Source: Candidatus Heimdallarchaeota archaeon
Lineage (GTDB): Archaea > Asgardarchaeota > Heimdallarchaeia > JABLTI01
NCBI GenBank assembly: GCA_030671945.1
Contig: DAOVHJ010000128.1
Span: 1 to 7,099 of the forward strand
Direction of reading: 5' to 3'
Length of the DNA: 7,099 nt
In this document: positions 6,663 through 7,099 of the stretch, piece by piece
Numbering within the stretch: position 1 is the first letter of the stretch
Layout of the letters: every line of letters starts with the position of its first letter
The notes under the pieces: generated by a model
Seen by the model: the letters and a program-made list of their open reading frames with translations, nothing else
What the model was told of the DNA's origin: nothing
The model's database searches: none
Program-made: the position numbers and the translations under genes

Positions 6663-7099
6663 ATGGAACCATTATTGGAAGTAAAAGGTCTAGTCACGAA
6701 TTTCTTCACAGAATCAGGTATAGTTGAAGCCTTAGCTGGAATTGACTTAACAGTATTTCCAAAGGAATCTGTTGGAGTTGTAGGTGAATCAGGTTGTGGG
6801 AAGACCCAAACAGCATATTCAATTCTCAGAATTCTAGCTTCAAATGGAAAAATTATGAGTGGACAAGTCTTATACAAAGGAAAAGATCTTGTTCAATTAC
6901 CAGAATCAGAAATGCGACAAGTTCGTGGAAAAGAAATCGCTATGATTTTTCAAGATCCAATGACTTCTTTAAATCCTGTACTAAAAATCTCTGATCAGAT
7001 GATAGAAGTAATTGCAATGCACAGGGACGTTTCTGAAATTGAAGCAAGAGAATTAGCAATCGAATCTTTAGAATCAGTAGGTCTTTCAGATGCAGCTGA
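6663..7099 (+). CDS. oppD: Oligopeptide/dipeptide ABC transporter ATP-binding protein, OppD/DppD type, partial (3' end missing)
   Basis: This is the second ATPase of the Opp/Dpp-type importer, the expected heterodimer partner of the OppF-type protein. Only 145 residues are in the window, and the frame is open to the right edge. Visible are the first strand LLEVKGL (4-10), Walker A at 41-48 (GESGCGKT) followed by QTAY, the OppD-like segment SGQVLYKGKDLVQLPESEM, and Q-loop Gln97 in MIFQDPMTSLNPVLKI. The signature, Walker B, switch histidine and C-terminal cysteine region lie outside the window and cannot be judged. The ATG has GGTGA 5 bases upstream, a good archaeal ribosome binding site. The pairing with oppF and the LNPVLKISDQM stretch favour OppD over OppF. 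The order oppF then oppD is the reverse of the common bacterial oppD-oppF order. Confidence 0.92.
   Translation, partial: MEPLLEVKGLVTNFFTESGIVEALAGIDLTVFPKESVGVVGESGCGKTQTAYSILRILASNGKIMSGQVLYKGKDLVQLPESEMRQVRGKEIAMIFQDPMTSLNPVLKISDQMIEVIAMHRDVSEIEARELAIESLESVGLSDAA

Noticed and set aside
6614..6994. Minus-strand (6614-6877) and plus-strand (6794-6994) open frames near the right end
   Set aside because: Both overlap the well-supported OppD-type frame from 6663 to the window edge, which carries Walker A and Q-loop motifs; they are shadows of it.
1..7099. CRISPR array, tRNA/rRNA gene, insertion sequence or defence system
   Set aside because: I found no spaced direct repeats of the right size, no RNA gene signature, no transposase-like frame with terminal repeats, and no defence-related domain on either strand.

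Overview
The window is AT-rich, and every gene that can be placed confidently belongs to an ABC-type transport or membrane-export family. I read it as archaeal. Several starts are preceded by GGTG, GGTGA or GTGAT, which match the archaeal anti-Shine-Dalgarno tail, and TATA/BRE-like words lie where archaeal promoters would be. The very large two-module FtsX-like permease beside a MacB/LolD-type ATPase, and the style of the substrate-binding protein, suggest an Asgard archaeon such as a Heimdallarchaeia relative. That lineage guess rests on sequence style alone; no marker gene is present.

Layout. (1) Positions 1-1160, minus strand: the N-terminal 386 residues of an exported family 5 (oligopeptide/dipeptide-type) substrate-binding protein. 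Its C-terminus lies beyond the left edge. (2) 1161-1377: a leader and intergenic stretch with several inverted repeats. (3) 1378-4218, minus: a 946-residue FtsX/MacB-like permease with about ten membrane segments. (4) 4254-5090, minus: its partner ATPase, 35 bases upstream in the same operon. (5) 5091-5450: a divergent promoter region with a perfect 7-3-7 inverted repeat beside a BRE/TATA-like element. (6) 5451-6455, plus: a complete OppF/DppF-type ATPase. (7) 6456-6662: a spacer with a hairpin at the oppF stop codon and a further inverted repeat. (8) 6663-7099, plus: the first 145 residues of an OppD/DppD-type ATPase, cut by the right edge.

How the genes fit together. The substrate-binding protein and the OppF and OppD ATPases are parts of a peptide (or related solute) importer; its OppB and OppC permeases are not in the window and may lie downstream of oppD. 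The FtsX-like permease and its ATPase form a separate MacB/LolCDE-type module that sits between the importer parts and diverges from oppF/oppD. Such modules do mechanical work on lipoproteins, peptides or envelope components rather than classical import.

The most notable observation concerns the substrate-binding protein. Right after the signal peptide comes sequence that looks like the C-terminal half of a family 5 binding protein, followed by sequence that looks like the normal mature N-terminus. This suggests a circularly permuted or partly duplicated binding protein. No CRISPR array, RNA gene, insertion sequence or defence system is visible.
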